DNA of 64,000 nucleotides, taken from the NCBI GenBank assembly GCA_030263455.1, contig SZOZ01000005.1:62001-126000 (forward strand), read 5' to 3'. The notes under the pieces were generated by a model, which did no database searches, had not been told where the DNA came from, and worked only from the letters and a program-made list of their open reading frames with translations. Position numbers and translations under genes: made by a program. Source of the stretch: Synechococcales cyanobacterium CNB (GTDB lineage Bacteria; Planctomycetota; Phycisphaerae; Phycisphaerales; UBA1924). This document shows, one piece after another, positions 15,952-24,721 of the stretch. Numbering within the stretch: the first letter of the stretch is position 1; every line of letters starts with the position of its first letter.

Positions 15952-18135
15952 GTGCGAATCGTTGCCCCCGGTCGTTTGGTCGTGGTTCTGTGCATGCTCG
16001 CGGTGGCCGTTCTCTCTGTTCCGGTTCGCGGGCAGGCGGTGCCTGCCACGGATGCTGACCGGCTGCGGGACTTCATCCACTACACGAAGATCGCGCGCTA
16101 CGACGCGGCGGAACTGATGGGTCAGCAGTTGCTGGCGTCGGGGATGTCGCCGGAGGCGTTCGCCGACCTGGTCGAGGTGTCGGGCGAGTCGCTGCGGTTC
16201 GCCGAGGCGGTGGGCCTGGCGATGCGGGCCGAGGGTGGCGAGACGGAACTCGAGGCGACGGCGGGTGCACTGCAGCGGCTCTTCGAGCGGGGTCGCCTGA
16301 ACAAGGCGCGCGCGCCCGCGGAGGTCGAGCGGAACATCGCGCTGCTGACGGGCGGGCTTCAGGGCCGGTTCCTGGCGCAGCAGCGGCTGGTGACGGCGGG
16401 CGAGTACGCCATGCCGCAGCTGCTCGAAGCGCTGCTGGACGGCAACAACCCGCAGTTGCAGGCGGCGGTGCAGAGGTTGATGATCGACATGGGCCGGCAG
16501 GCGGTGATACCGCTGTGCGCTGCGCTGCCGCACCTGCAACCCTCGGAGCAGGAACTGGTGGTGCAAGTGCTTGGGCAGTTGAAGTACGGCACGTCCGCGC
16601 CGTTCGTGATGGAACTGATGACGGGGACGAAGTCGCCCGCGGTGGCGGCGGCGTGCAGGCGTGCGCTGGACGCGGTGGGGGGGTCGCTCGGCGCGCTCGA
16701 CGCTGCGTCGCTCTACGAGTGGTTGGGCGAGGTGTACTACGGCGAGCGGGCGGAGGTCACGTCCTTCCCCGGCGAGGAGCACCAGTTGCTCTGGTCGTAT
16801 CTTCCGGGCGCGCCGAAGACGCCGCTCATCGCAACGGCGATCCGCACCGAGGTGTATCACGAGGCGATGGCGATGCGGATGGCGGAGAAATCGCTCGCGT
16901 TGCGCGGCGACAACGCGGACGCGCTGGCGCTCTGGGTGGCCTCGAACTTCAAGCGGCAGAACGAGACGCCGGACGGATACGAGAACCCCGCGTATGCCTC
17001 GACGCGGCGCGGCGCGGAGTATTTCGCGGCGGCGGCGGGCGTGCCCGTGAATCAGCGCGTGCTGGCCCGTGCGATCGACACGCGGAACACGCGGCTCGCC
17101 CGGCAGGCGATCGCGGCGATCGAGCGGACGGCGGGAGGCTCGCAGTTGTGGTCGGGGCTTGCCGCCCGGAGACCGTTGCTGGAGAGCCTCGCGTACCCGA
17201 ACCGTCGCGTGCAGTATGACGCCGCGCTGGCGCTGGGCAGGGCGCAGCCGACGGAGACGTTCACGGGGTCGGAGCGTGTGGTTCCGCTGCTGGCGAGCGC
17301 GATCCGGGATGCGTCGAAGCAGTACGCCGTTGTGATCACGCCCGAGGCGGAACAGTACCAGGCGGTTCGGCGTGTGCTGGAGCGCGAGGGGTACGTGGTG
17401 CTGCCGCGTGCGGGCACGCTCGCCGAGGCCGCGGAGCCGATCGCGGAGACGCCCGGGATCGACCTGATCGTGACGGCGCAGGTGGCGGACGCGACGCTGC
17501 GGACAATCGACGAAGCGAGGGCCTCGACGAAGCTGGCCGCGACACCTGTGCTTGGTCTGGTGAGTTCGGTCTCGTACGCCGAACTCGGGCCGCAGTTCGA
17601 GCGCGACACGACGGTGTCGATCCGACAGCTCGGGCTGACGGAGGCGATGCTGGCGACGGCGGCCAGGGAACTGGTGGATGCGGCGTCCGGCGGCGTCGTC
17701 GGCGCGGAGGAAGCCGCGGAGTACGCCTCGCGGTCGCTCGCGGTGCTGCGAGATCTCGCTGTGGCGGGCAACCCGGTGTTCGACGTGAGCGACGCGGCTG
17801 CGCCGCTCATCGCCTCGCTCGGCGCGTCGAGCGGCGCGACGAAGATGCGCGTTGCGGAGGTGCTGTCCCGCATCGGGCAGGAGCGAGCGCAGGTTGCAAT
17901 CATGGACGCCGCGCTCGCGGCCTCGGGACAGGAACGGGTCGCCCTGCTCGAGATGGTGGGCGAGTCAGCCAAGCGGTTCGGCAACATGCTCTCCGATCGC
18001 CACGTCACGCGGCTGGTCGGGCTGGCAAGGGACGGCCAGAGTGAAGAGGCGGTGACCGCCGCGGCCCTGATGGGTGCGCTGAACCTGCCCAACACCGAAC
18101 TGCTCGGCCTGATCGGGTCCGGGTCGTCCAACTGA
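15952..18135 (+). CDS. Secreted HEAT-repeat-like protein with embedded receiver-like domain
   Basis: A 727-residue exported protein. The GTG at 15952 follows AGGAGAGG closely and starts directly on a signal peptide (basic tip, hydrophobic core, likely cleavage near VRGQA). Residues of roughly 30-230 and 600-720 are paired amphipathic helices resembling HEAT/TPR repeats. At about 459-580 there is a segment with the alternating strand/helix pattern of a response-regulator receiver (AVVITP, GYVVLPRAG, IDLIVT, TPVLGLVSS), but the aspartate after the central strand is missing, so it would be a pseudo-receiver. Such a fold in an exported protein is odd. No enzyme motif is seen and no partner is named. 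It has its own promoter and lies just before the pseudopilin cluster. Confidence 0.75.
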   Translation: MRIVAPGRLVVVLCMLAVAVLSVPVRGQAVPATDADRLRDFIHYTKIARYDAAELMGQQLLASGMSPEAFADLVEVSGESLRFAEAVGLAMRAEGGETELEATAGALQRLFERGRLNKARAPAEVERNIALLTGGLQGRFLAQQRLVTAGEYAMPQLLEALLDGNNPQLQAAVQRLMIDMGRQAVIPLCAALPHLQPSEQELVVQVLGQLKYGTSAPFVMELMTGTKSPAVAAACRRALDAVGGSLGALDAASLYEWLGEVYYGERAEVTSFPGEEHQLLWSYLPGAPKTPLIATAIRTEVYHEAMAMRMAEKSLALRGDNADALALWVASNFKRQNETPDGYENPAYASTRRGAEYFAAAAGVPVNQRVLARAIDTRNTRLARQAIAAIERTAGGSQLWSGLAARRPLLESLAYPNRRVQYDAALALGRAQPTETFTGSERVVPLLASAIRDASKQYAVVITPEAEQYQAVRRVLEREGYVVLPRAGTLAEAAEPIAETPGIDLIVTAQVADATLRTIDEARASTKLAATPVLGLVSSVSYAELGPQFERDTTVSIRQLGLTEAMLATAARELVDAASGGVVGAEEAAEYASRSLAVLRDLAVAGNPVFDVSDAAAPLIASLGASSGATKMRVAEVLSRIGQERAQVAIMDAALAASGQERVALLEMVGESAKRFGNMLSDRHVTRLVGLARDGQSEEAVTAAALMGALNLPNTELLGLIGSGSSN

Positions 18136-18492
18136 GCAAAGCACGAAGCGCACGCGATCGCCGCGCTCCATCGCCGCGTGGCGTCGTAGGGGCTGTTCGT
18201 GCGTGCCCGATAAGCCGCCTCTGAGTGTTCGCGGTGATCCCCTCGTCGGGGGGAGAGTGCCCGCGCAAGCGTCAATGTGACCGCAGCCGTCACGATCCCG
18301 CACGGCATGGCTGCATTCACACCAGCAAGGTCAATCGGGGGTGTTCCGCGGCCGATGGCCTGTTGCGGCGCGGTTGCGCCCGGGCGGCGGAGGAGCCGTC
18401 CGGGGGCCGCTCGCCGGATTCAGGAACCCCCCGCCGCGTTGGCGGAACGCAGGAGCTCGCGAGTGACTCGAGTGAGTGAAGGAGGCCTCAAC
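18136..18492. other. Intergenic region before the pseudopilin cluster, 357 bases
   Basis: No gene is supported here. It contains a hairpin TCCCC/GGGGA (from 18238) that could end the HEAT-gene transcript, a five-base inverted repeat GTGAC/GTCAC separated by seven bases (18277-18293), and a ribosome site GGAGG just before the first pseudopilin. No clear -35/-10 pair and no cyclic-di-GMP riboswitch core was recognised. Confidence 0.4.
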
Positions 18493-18924
18493 ATGAAGGC
18501 GAATCGTGCCCGGGCGCGGGCGTTCACGCTGGTTGAAATTCTGATCGTCGTGGTGATCCTCGGCATCCTCGCGGCGATCGTCGTGCCGCAGTTCACGAAC
18601 GCGGCGAACGACGCCCGCGGCGGCAACATCCAGACGCAGCTCCAGACGCTGCAGAACCAGATCGAGCTGTACGCCGCCCGCAACAACGGGAACTACCCGG
18701 ACCTCTCGGCCGACTGGGACGATCTCCTGGACGGCAACTACCTCAAGTCGGCTCCGGCGAACCCCGCGTGGCCGACCGCGGGGACGCGCACCAGCGTCGC
18801 CTCGGGCGACGAGGGCACCGGCTCGGCGGTCGCCGCCTGGTTCTTCAATACCACCAACGGGACGATCTACGCCTCGTACTTCGACGAGGAGAACGGTGAG
18901 ATCACCGGCAACGCGACGGACTGA
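18493..18924 (+). CDS. GspG-like type II secretion pseudopilin
   Basis: A 143-residue prepilin-like protein. A basic leader of ten residues ends at the type III signal peptide A-FTLVEILIVVVILGILAA, with cleavage expected before the Phe (Phe+1, Glu+5), followed by the long hydrophobic N-terminal helix. The globular part (GspG/major pseudopilin pattern) has IETYAARN-like and YPDL segments, a DxWxxLLxGxYL motif and a C-terminal acidic stretch. It would be processed by a prepilin peptidase not present here and assembled in the periplasmic pseudopilus. A strong GGAGG precedes the start. A second GspG-like gene follows 103 bases later. This is the first gene of a cluster running to the secretin and TPR lipoprotein. 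Confidence 0.88.
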   Translation: MKANRARARAFTLVEILIVVVILGILAAIVVPQFTNAANDARGGNIQTQLQTLQNQIELYAARNNGNYPDLSADWDDLLDGNYLKSAPANPAWPTAGTRTSVASGDEGTGSAVAAWFFNTTNGTIYASYFDEENGEITGNATD

Positions 18925-19027
18925 TCCTCGCGTGCCTGCATGACACACTGGCCCCGCTCCCGGGAGGGAGCGCGGGCCGATTCAACGCAAGATTCGCTCC
19001 ACGGCTGACGGGACACGGAGAGTCGAG

Positions 19028-19453
19028 ATGGACAAGGCCATGCGCGGATTCACGCTCGTTGAGATTCTCGTCGTGGTGGTCATCCTCGGCATCCTGGCCG
19101 CGGTGGTCGTGCCGCGATTCGCCAACGCGACGAGCGAGGCGAGCGAGAAGGCCACGTTCCACGAGCTTCAGAAGGTGCGGCGCGTGATCGACGTGTACCG
19201 CGTTCGGAACTCGGATGTGCTCCCGACGATCGAGGAAGGAAACGGGACGTGGGGTTCGCTGCTGAACAATCAGTACCTCAAGACCGCGCCGGTCAACGCC
19301 TGGGTCGGCCAGCCGAACGGCAGCGTGATCGTCTTCGGCGACGGTCCCGACGTGGCGTATCAGACCGAGCACGGGTGGATCTACGACCCCGCGACGGGTC
19401 GCGTGTGGGCGGGCGGGTTCGACGGCAACGACGAGCCTCATCCGAAGAACTGA
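19028..19453 (+). CDS. GspG-like type II secretion pseudopilin, second copy
   Basis: A 141-residue prepilin-like protein closely similar in plan to the one at 18493. The leader is only seven residues (MDKAMRG), then FTLVEILVVVVILGILAAVVVPRF. The globular domain keeps the VIDVYRVRN, LPTIEEGNGTWGSLLNNQYLK and Trp-rich C-terminal segments, and the two proteins differ enough to have separate roles, such as major and minor pseudopilin. GGAG lies close upstream. The stop is immediately followed by the small membrane-protein gene, so the genes 18493-20593 are probably one transcript. Confidence 0.88.
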   Translation: MDKAMRGFTLVEILVVVVILGILAAVVVPRFANATSEASEKATFHELQKVRRVIDVYRVRNSDVLPTIEEGNGTWGSLLNNQYLKTAPVNAWVGQPNGSVIVFGDGPDVAYQTEHGWIYDPATGRVWAGGFDGNDEPHPKN

Positions 19454-19471
19454 GTGAGTGAGGAACAGACC

Positions 19472-19759
19472 ATGGACGCCATCAACAGCGGGCACGACCG
19501 ACCGAGGTTCCGATTCGCTGGCCGCGCGTGGACCAACGGGTTGCTCGCGCTCATCGCGGTCCTTGTCGGCGCGACGATCCTGAAGCAGCCGCCGGCGGTC
19601 GCGTCGGCGTCGCAGGACGACGAGCCTCGCGCCAGGGGCGTGGTCAACCCGGCGGACCAGCGCAACGAGATCATCCGGCAGCTGCGGTCGCTCAATGACC
19701 GGCTCGGCCGGGTCGAGAAGCAACTGACTGACGGCGTGCGAGTCCGCGAGACGAAGTGA
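19472..19759 (+). CDS. Small single-span membrane protein in pseudopilin cluster
   Basis: A 95-residue protein with a polar N-terminus, one hydrophobic segment (about residues 28-45) and a C-terminal tail predicted to form a short coiled coil (NEIIRQLRSLNDRLGRVEKQL). No family is recognised. The ATG at 19472 has GAGGA upstream; an in-frame GTG at 19454 is possible but lacks a ribosome site. Its position between pseudopilin genes suggests a small assembly factor for the secretion system, inferred only from context. Confidence 0.65.
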   Translation: MDAINSGHDRPRFRFAGRAWTNGLLALIAVLVGATILKQPPAVASASQDDEPRARGVVNPADQRNEIIRQLRSLNDRLGRVEKQLTDGVRVRETK

Positions 19760-19770
19760 GGGAGGCGACC

Positions 19771-20364
19771 GTGATCGCGCGTTGCTGCACCGGGCGGGGT
19801 GGGCGGCCTGGCCGGGCGGCGTTGCCTCGCGCCTACACCCTGATCGAGGTGCTGGTGGTGGTCGTGGTGCTGGGGATCGCGGCCGCGCTGGTCGTGCCTT
19901 CGATCGGCAGCGCGGGCGTGCTCCGCGTCCAGGCGGCGGTGCGGACCGTGGTCTCCGACATCGCGTTCGCGCAGGCGGATGCGCTGGCCTACCAGCAGAG
20001 GCGGGCGATCATCTTCTACCCCGAGAGCAACGCCTACATGCTGGCCGAGGTGCAGGTCACGATGATCGGCGAAGGGCAGACGGAAGTGACCTACGAGCCG
20101 CTGCTCCTGCGGGGCGGACCGGACGACCGCTACATCATCAACTTCAACGACGCGAGATTCAGCGGCGCGGAAATCCTGTCGGCGTCGTTCGACGGCGATT
20201 CCGTGCTGATCTTCGACGAGCTCGGCGGGCCGGTCGTCGATCCGGCGGCCGATGAGGCGGGTTCGGGCGGGAGCGTCGTCATCCGAGGGAGCGGGTCAGT
20301 GTTCCGGGTGAACGTCTCGCCGTTCACGGGGCAGGTTTCCGTCGAGAAGATCGCCGATGATTGA
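19771..20364 (+). CDS. GspH/FimT-like pseudopilin
   Basis: A 197-residue minor pseudopilin. A long leader (about 21 residues, Arg/Gly-rich) precedes the cleavage site A-YTLIEVLVVVVVLGIAAALVVP, with tyrosine instead of phenylalanine at +1 and Glu at +5. The segment after the helix (AAVRTVVSDIAFAQADALAYQQRRAIIFYP) is typical of the GspH/FimT domain. The GTG at 19771 has GGGAGG five bases upstream; a GTG at 19756 overlapping the previous stop would add five residues. The last eight bases overlap the next small gene. Confidence 0.85.
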   Translation: MIARCCTGRGGRPGRAALPRAYTLIEVLVVVVVLGIAAALVVPSIGSAGVLRVQAAVRTVVSDIAFAQADALAYQQRRAIIFYPESNAYMLAEVQVTMIGEGQTEVTYEPLLLRGGPDDRYIINFNDARFSGAEILSASFDGDSVLIFDELGGPVVDPAADEAGSGGSVVIRGSGSVFRVNVSPFTGQVSVEKIADD

Positions 20365-20593
20365 GCGGGGCAAGAGCAGGGGCGCATCGCGCGGACGCAG
20401 GCCGAGCGGGTTTCGACTCGCGGTCGTGGCGTTGACGGGCGCACTGAGCCTGCTCATCTGGCAGCGGCTCCGCCTGGTGACGGATACGCCGAGGTCAGTC
20501 TACGCCGAGCCGCGCGAGGATGAGGATGCTCGCTCGGCAGGACGTGCGACGGAGCGGCCTGAACGCGCGCCGCTGGATGACGCGGCGGACTGA
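20357..20593 (+). CDS. Small membrane-anchored protein in pseudopilin cluster
   Basis: A 78-residue protein: basic N-terminus, one hydrophobic segment (about 20-36) and an acidic, Arg-rich polar tail. It overlaps the GspH-like gene by eight bases, which supports it as a real, co-translated gene despite its length. No family is recognised. Size and topology fit a small inner-membrane accessory of the secretion machine, but nothing in the sequence proves that. Confidence 0.55.
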   Translation: MIERGKSRGASRGRRPSGFRLAVVALTGALSLLIWQRLRLVTDTPRSVYAEPREDEDARSAGRATERPERAPLDDAAD

Positions 20594-20793
20594 AGCCCGG
20601 GGTGGCGCCGGTCGGTTATTGCGCGTTCCGTTTGTGCGGGCTTGGGTTGGCCGCGCTGGTCAAACGGCAGACTCGCCCCAAAGTCCTCATCCGGTCTGGA
20701 CGACATACCGAGAACAACCGGCCGAGCCGACGGTGAGTGGCCCGGGATGCGTCCGGGACGACGGCAGGCCCGAGAAACAGGCAGGGTTGAGAC

Positions 20794-23325
20794 ATGAGCC
20801 ACCGTCACAACGAGTCGAGCGGGTCCGAATCTCAGCGGAAGAACCGTCGCGTGGGCCGGGTCGCTACCTCGGCGGCCGCGCTCGCCCTGATCGCGGGCAC
20901 GCCCGCCGCGTTCGCGCAGGACGAGGACGGCGACCTGGGCCTGGGCCTGGGCGCGATCATGGAGGCGGCTCGGAACGCCGCCGCGTCCGCGAACAGCCGG
21001 GCGGCGGAGGTCAACGCGACCGCCGGGGACATGCCCGCTCCCGCGCAGCAGTCCAACCAGCCGGACGAGCAGCGCGTGCAGGAACTGATGGACCGTGTGC
21101 GAGTGGACGAGAACATGATCGTCGAGCTGCACGTGCAGAACGAGGCCCTGGCGAACGTGCTGCAGCTGCTCTCGATCCAGAGCCAGCGGAACATTGTCGC
21201 GAGCCAGGCAGTCTCCGCAACGGTCTCGGCGAACCTGTACGGCGTGACGTTCTACGAGGCGCTTGACGCCATCCTGCACGTCAACGGGTTCGGGTACGTG
21301 GAGAAGGGCAACTTCATCCACGTCTACACGCTGGCGGAACTGGAGCAGATCGAGCAGGCGTCGCGGCGGCGGGTCCACAAGCGGGTGACGCTGAACTACC
21401 TGAACGCCGTCGACGCGGCGGAGTTCGTCACGCCCCTGCTGAGCGAAGGCTCCTTCATCAAGACCAACAACCGCACGGAACGGTTCAGCCTGCCGGGCGA
21501 CGCCCCTGCGGGCGCGGACGACTTCGTGCACGGCGCGACGCTCATCATCTTCGACTACCCCGACCGCGTCGAGGAGATCGAGGGCCTGCTGCGCGAACTC
21601 GACACCCGGCCGGCCCAGGTGCTCGTCGAGGCGACCATCGTGCAGACGCAGTTGAACGAGGCCAACGCGTTCGGCGTGGACTTCTCGATCATCGCGGACC
21701 TGAGCATGGGCGATTTCGTCAACCTCGGCGGCCCGCTCGGCTCCGTGGACGGTCTGATCGGTGGCACCGGATCGCGCATCTCCGGCGGGTCTTCGCAGAC
21801 CGTGGGCATTCCCGGCGACGACGGGCGCGGCGGCGCGCTGGTCTCCACCGCGGGCAACGCCTCCGGCCCCGCGACCTTCAAGGCCGGCATCGTCTACAAC
21901 GACGTCGCCGTCTTCCTGCGGATGCTCGACGAGGTGGGCGACACGACCATCATCTCGAACCCCAAGATTCTCACGCTCAACCGGATGCCGGCCCGTGTGC
22001 TCGTCGGTCGCAAGGTCGGCTACCTGAGCACAACGTCGAATGAGACCAGCACGACGCAGACCGTGCAGTTCCTCGACACTGGTACGCAGCTGTACTTCCG
22101 TCCCTTCGTGACGAACGAGGGCATGATCCGCATGGAGCTCAAGCCGCAGGTGTCGGAGGCGGTCATCCGCAACGCGACCGACGCGACCGGCGCGGCCGTC
22201 ACGATCCCGGACGAGATCACGAACGAGCTGGTGACGAACGTGATCGTGCCGGACGGGCACACGATCGTGCTGGGCGGCCTGTTCCGCGAGTCGACCACGA
22301 CCTCGCGGCGTCAGGTGCCGTTCCTGGGCGACATCCCGATCATCGGGGCGGCGTTCCGCGGGCATGAGGACGAGACGCAGCGCAACGAGATCATCTTCAT
22401 GATCACGCCGTCGATCGTGAGCGACGACGTGCTGATCAAGGCCGGGACCGAGGGGCTGGAGGTCGCGCGTCGGGCGCGGGCCGGCGCCCGTGAGGGTCTG
22501 CTGCCGTGGTCGCGTGAGAAGCAGGCGAGCAAGCTGCTCGTGGACGCGGACCGCCTGGCGTCGGAGGGCAAGACCGAGGAGGCGCTGCACCGGGTGCGTC
22601 GCTCGCTCGAGCTGTTCCCGAACCAGCCGGACGCGATCGAGATGCGTGAGAAGCTGATGAACGAGCGCACGGTCTGGCCGAACCGCGACCTGCTGCACTC
22701 GATCATCCACGGCGAAGTGGAGGAACTGCTGCACACGGACGCGGACCGGCGCTCGGCGATCACGCCCGCACCGGACTCGATGAGCGTCACGGGCACGGCG
22801 GGTGGTCCGGACGCCGCGAACGGCACCATGGCTGTTGCGGCTGCCGAGCCGGAGCGGTCCGGCGGCAATGCGGCTTCCTTCGCCGAGACAACGGATGATC
22901 CGCAGATGGAACAGGTCAACGTTGTTGCCGACACGGGCGAGGCGTGGGACTCCGGCAACGTCTGGGGTCTGGAAGAGAGCGGCGATCCGTTCGCTTCGGG
23001 CGTGCAGGCCGATTCACCGAACACCGACGCCGACAGCGCGGCATTCGAGGTTGCCTCGGAGCCGTGGTCCAACGCTGCCGGCAACGACCTCGCGATCGAG
23101 AGAAACGACGCCCCGCTGGAGGAGTGGGACAACGGTGCGCAGGTCGCCGAGTCCGACTCGACCTCGTGGATCGACGAGTTGAACGAGGAGGAGCGCCGCA
23201 TTCTCGGCTGGGCGACGATGATGCACGGGTTCCGCGGGCTGGCCCGCATCTTCGGTGCGGCGGCGGAGAGCGTGCCGAGCTTCTCGACCGTGCCCACGGA
23301 GCCGACGCCGGCTGAGAACAAGTGA
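20794..23325 (+). CDS. Type II/IV secretin (GspD/PilQ-like) with C-terminal extension
   Basis: An 843-residue outer-membrane secretin. There is a signal peptide ending near AAFAQ (residue 41), an Ala-rich linker, N-domains from about residue 105 (VELHVQNEALANVLQLLS and the following VTFYEALDAIL repeat), then the secretin core with the VEATIVQTQLNEANAFGVDF strand and the signature VPFLGDIPIIGAAFR starting at residue 508. The core ends near ITPSIV (about 555). The last 280 residues are unusual: a TPR-like helical stretch (about 575-625) and then an acidic, Ser/Asp-rich tail with repeated tryptophans and a final helical segment. The gene follows the pseudopilins after a 200-base gap. No secretion ATPase or platform protein gene is nearby. 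Confidence 0.9.
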   Translation: MSHRHNESSGSESQRKNRRVGRVATSAAALALIAGTPAAFAQDEDGDLGLGLGAIMEAARNAAASANSRAAEVNATAGDMPAPAQQSNQPDEQRVQELMDRVRVDENMIVELHVQNEALANVLQLLSIQSQRNIVASQAVSATVSANLYGVTFYEALDAILHVNGFGYVEKGNFIHVYTLAELEQIEQASRRRVHKRVTLNYLNAVDAAEFVTPLLSEGSFIKTNNRTERFSLPGDAPAGADDFVHGATLIIFDYPDRVEEIEGLLRELDTRPAQVLVEATIVQTQLNEANAFGVDFSIIADLSMGDFVNLGGPLGSVDGLIGGTGSRISGGSSQTVGIPGDDGRGGALVSTAGNASGPATFKAGIVYNDVAVFLRMLDEVGDTTIISNPKILTLNRMPARVLVGRKVGYLSTTSNETSTTQTVQFLDTGTQLYFRPFVTNEGMIRMELKPQVSEAVIRNATDATGAAVTIPDEITNELVTNVIVPDGHTIVLGGLFRESTTTSRRQVPFLGDIPIIGAAFRGHEDETQRNEIIFMITPSIVSDDVLIKAGTEGLEVARRARAGAREGLLPWSREKQASKLLVDADRLASEGKTEEALHRVRRSLELFPNQPDAIEMREKLMNERTVWPNRDLLHSIIHGEVEELLHTDADRRSAITPAPDSMSVTGTAGGPDAANGTMAVAAAEPERSGGNAASFAETTDDPQMEQVNVVADTGEAWDSGNVWGLEESGDPFASGVQADSPNTDADSAAFEVASEPWSNAAGNDLAIERNDAPLEEWDNGAQVAESDSTSWIDELNEEERRILGWATMMHGFRGLARIFGAAAESVPSFSTVPTEPTPAENK

Positions 23326-23428
23326 CCCACCAACCCCGGGGGACGGCCCGCCGCGCGCGGGCCGCCTCTCGGGCGTCCGCGACGACACGACGACCGTTCG
23401 GAGGAGAGGGAAGAAAGGGAGAACCGCG

Positions 23429-24673
23429 ATGAACGCACGGACCACGCTGCGCTTCGGATTGACAGCCTGTCTCTGCCTCGTCGGCCTCGCGGCCGGGTGC
23501 GGGGGCGGTGGGCACGGCAAGTACACCCGCGAGCACCTCTCGGCGGCGCGAGAGAAGCTCAGCATCATGAAGAGCGCAACAGAGCACGACATGGCGCGGC
23601 AGGCGTTCCTTGCCGGCGACCTTGACAAGGCCCTGAAGCGCATCGATACCTCGATCGCCATCAACGACCAGGTGGCGCGGAGCCACGTGCTTCGCGGCCG
23701 CATCCTCAACGAGATGGGGGCGCTCGACCAGGCCGTGCACTCGCTCAAGGCCGCAGAGTCGCTCGACCCGGAGAACGTCGAGGCGCAGTTCTACCTCGGC
23801 GTGCTCTTCGAGCGGCTGCAGGAGCAGGAGACCGCGCTGGGCCACTATCGGCGTGCAATGGAGATCGACCCGACCGCGCCGCAGTACGCGGTGGCGGCCG
23901 CAGAGACGCTGATCGACATGGGCCGGCCGGCGGAAGCCGAGACGCTCCTGCGCGATGGTGGCGGGCGGTACGAGCACGCGGCGGGCGTGAAGCAGACACT
24001 GGGGCACATCGCGCTGATGGCGGGCCGGAACGCGGAGGCCGTGGACCTGTTCAACCAGGCGCGGCTGCTTGCGCCGGACGACCTCGCCATCCTCGAAGAT
24101 CTTGTGCGTGCGCAGGTGGCCGTGCGGGACTACCGCGCCGCGGAGGGGAATCTTGCACGCCTGCTGAAGAACGCGGACCGTGCTGGACGGCGCGACCTGC
24201 TGCACTCCCGTGCACGGTGCCTGACGGAACTGGCTCGACCGGTGGAAGCACGCACAATCTACGTGACGCTGACCGAAGGTGACGAGGGGGCGGGCGACGT
24301 CGAGGCGTGGATCGGCCTGGGCGAGCTTTCCTACGTGCTCAAGGATCAGCATCGGCTTCGTGCCGCGGCGATGCGCGTGATCGCGCTCGCGCCGGAGCGG
24401 CCGGACGGCTACCTGCTGCGAGCGCTGTGGCACCGACGGCAGAACGAGAACGCGGCCGCGCTGGAGTGGCTCGGGCGAGCGGCGGCGCGCGATCCCGCCT
24501 CGGCGAAGATCAACACGCTTCGCGGGCTGGTGCTCCGCGACATGGGCCGACACGAGGCGGCGAGGGAATCGTTCACGCTGGCGCTGAACGCCGATCCGAC
24601 GAACGCCGGCCTGCGGGCGTTGCTGGACTCGGTCGGCGGCACGACAGTGGCGGGCGTGCAGAACGAGCCGTGA
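23429..24673 (+). CDS. TPR-repeat lipoprotein
   Basis: A 414-residue lipoprotein. The signal peptide ends in the lipobox LAAGC with Cys24 as lipidation site, followed by a glycine-rich tether. The rest is a run of about nine TPR-like helix pairs (for example AFLAGDLDKALKRID, AQFYLGVLFERLQEQETAL, GLVLRDMGRHEAARESF). In secretin systems TPR lipoproteins (PilF/PilW type) help the secretin reach and assemble in the outer membrane. Its place 103 bases after the secretin gene makes that a reasonable role, although it is much longer than those pilotins. A purine-rich AGGGAGAA ribosome site precedes the ATG. Confidence 0.82.
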   Translation: MNARTTLRFGLTACLCLVGLAAGCGGGGHGKYTREHLSAAREKLSIMKSATEHDMARQAFLAGDLDKALKRIDTSIAINDQVARSHVLRGRILNEMGALDQAVHSLKAAESLDPENVEAQFYLGVLFERLQEQETALGHYRRAMEIDPTAPQYAVAAAETLIDMGRPAEAETLLRDGGGRYEHAAGVKQTLGHIALMAGRNAEAVDLFNQARLLAPDDLAILEDLVRAQVAVRDYRAAEGNLARLLKNADRAGRRDLLHSRARCLTELARPVEARTIYVTLTEGDEGAGDVEAWIGLGELSYVLKDQHRLRAAAMRVIALAPERPDGYLLRALWHRRQNENAAALEWLGRAAARDPASAKINTLRGLVLRDMGRHEAARESFTLALNADPTNAGLRALLDSVGGTTVAGVQNEP

Positions 24674-24721
24674 CCGGCACAATCGCACGATGATGTGGAT
24701 TTGTATCCGTGGCGGGGCGTA

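Noticed and set aside
18277-18293. GTGAC/GTCAC as a CRP/FNR-type site before the pseudopilins
   Set aside because: Half-sites are too short and their spacing does not match the standard CRP arrangement. No CRP-family gene is in view.
18136-18492. Cyclic-di-GMP (GEMM) riboswitch before the pseudopilin cluster
   Set aside because: Expected here because such switches often control secretion and pili genes, but the conserved GEMM core was not found on inspection.
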